Source of the DNA: Hyphococcus luteus
GTDB lineage: Bacteria > Pseudomonadota > Alphaproteobacteria > Caulobacterales > Parvularculaceae
DNA length: 64,000 nucleotides
Direction: 5' to 3'
Assembly: GCF_002943565.1 (NCBI RefSeq)
Contig: NZ_PJCH01000003.1
Coordinates: forward strand, 380,001 to 444,000
Notes under the pieces: generated by a model
What the model saw: only the letters and a program-made list of their open reading frames with translations
Told to the model about the DNA's origin: nothing
The model's database searches: none
Translations under genes and position numbers: made by a program
Shown here: piece after piece, positions 63,827-64,000 of the stretch
How the letters are laid out: each line of letters opens with the position of its first letter
How positions within the stretch are numbered: position 1 is the stretch's first letter

Positions 63827-64000
63827 GATGCCTCTCCCGATTTCAGATCCTGGGACCAGTTAACGCCGTGGACGAACAGTCCGAGCGGATTTTTGTGCAG
63901 CGCCTCGACCGTGCGCGGCGGCGTGACGATGACGCTCAAATGCGCCGTGAAGCGTTCGCGCTTTTCATACTGTCCGTTGGCGTAGGTTTTCTCCGTCCAA
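63823..64000 (-). CDS. trbF: TrbF/VirB8 conjugal transfer protein (partial, C-terminal end only)
   Basis: The window ends inside this gene. The ~58 codons seen read ANGQYEKRERFTAHLSVIVT and NPLGLFVHGVNWSQDL before the stop at 63823-63825, matching the C-terminus of TrbF/VirB8-type inner membrane proteins. The stop overlaps the ATG of trbG. The rest lies beyond base 64000. Confidence 0.85.
   Translation of the reverse strand, partial: WTEKTYANGQYEKRERFTAHLSVIVTPPRTVEALHKNPLGLFVHGVNWSQDLKSGEAS

Noticed and set aside
1-64000. CRISPR array
   Set aside because: No set of regularly spaced short repeats was seen; the repeats found are Rhs core copies, single tandem pairs or diverged dispersed copies.

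Overview
The window looks like a GC-rich alphaproteobacterial chromosome, possibly of the Hyphomonadaceae/Parvularculaceae type. Support comes from the rpmH-rnpA-yidC-engB block, an STN-domain TonB receptor under a FecI/FecR-like pair, a VPLPA-CTERM protein, and a trb-type conjugation segment with DUF736 and DUF2274 genes. All of this was read from sequence by eye; no database search was run, so family names are recognition calls.

Region 1 (1-16.8 kb) is core chromosome. It holds a cystathionine beta-synthase, an Spx/ArsC-like protein, a CHAD protein, a YaiI/YqxD protein, an Hsp20, a cystathionine gamma-synthase/lyase (transsulfuration together with the first gene) and an AGCS symporter. Next come xerC, the engB/yidC/rnpA/rpmH cluster, a VTT-domain protein overlapping a pyridine nucleotide-disulfide oxidoreductase, a histidine kinase, a gamma-glutamyltransferase lipoprotein and tRNA-Arg(ACG).

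Region 2 (16.8-26.8 kb) is an accessory scrapyard downstream of the tRNA. It has tRNA-end-like direct repeats around a YdeI-like gene, IS3, IS110 and RAYT remnants, and three truncated Rhs C-terminal ends. Each Rhs end is followed on the same strand by a candidate immunity gene, and all three immunity candidates look membrane-bound or exported. A decayed nucleotidyltransferase copy and a nucleosidase fragment close the region.

Region 3 (26.8-38.9 kb) is a peptide-uptake-like locus: ECF sigma factor, FecR anti-sigma, 1204-residue TonB receptor and secreted zinc metalloprotease on the minus strand, then a small lipoprotein and an M16 peptidase on the plus strand. The M16 gene has a strong terminator hairpin directly before its start.

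Region 4 (39.6-48.3 kb) carries the full-length secreted Rhs protein with its own tip and candidate immunity gene, a small YD-repeat companion, remnants of ArdA and of a tyrosine integrase, an intact GSU2403-like nucleotidyltransferase and an NTase-HEPN fusion.

Region 5 (48.6-60.5 kb) is a defence island. A patatin phospholipase/CD-NTase pair (type I CBASS, CapV-like) meets, tail to tail with overlapping stop codons, a minus-strand pair made of a Cap15-like 2TM beta-barrel effector and a small protein resembling the DisA_N/DAC diadenylate cyclase fold. The latter pair is my best candidate for an undescribed system: a DAC-like cyclase in place of a CD-NTase or mCpol. Behind it lie a PD-(D/E)XK-like gene and a three-gene operon (TerB-domain membrane protein, BrxD-like ATPase, Lhr-like helicase), then a DUF2779 nuclease.

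Region 6 (60.6-64 kb) is the edge of an integrative conjugative element: HTH protein, DUF736, DUF2274, trbI, trbG and partial trbF. A diverged repeat of about 100 bp at 26.7 kb and 60.6 kb brackets regions 3 to 5.
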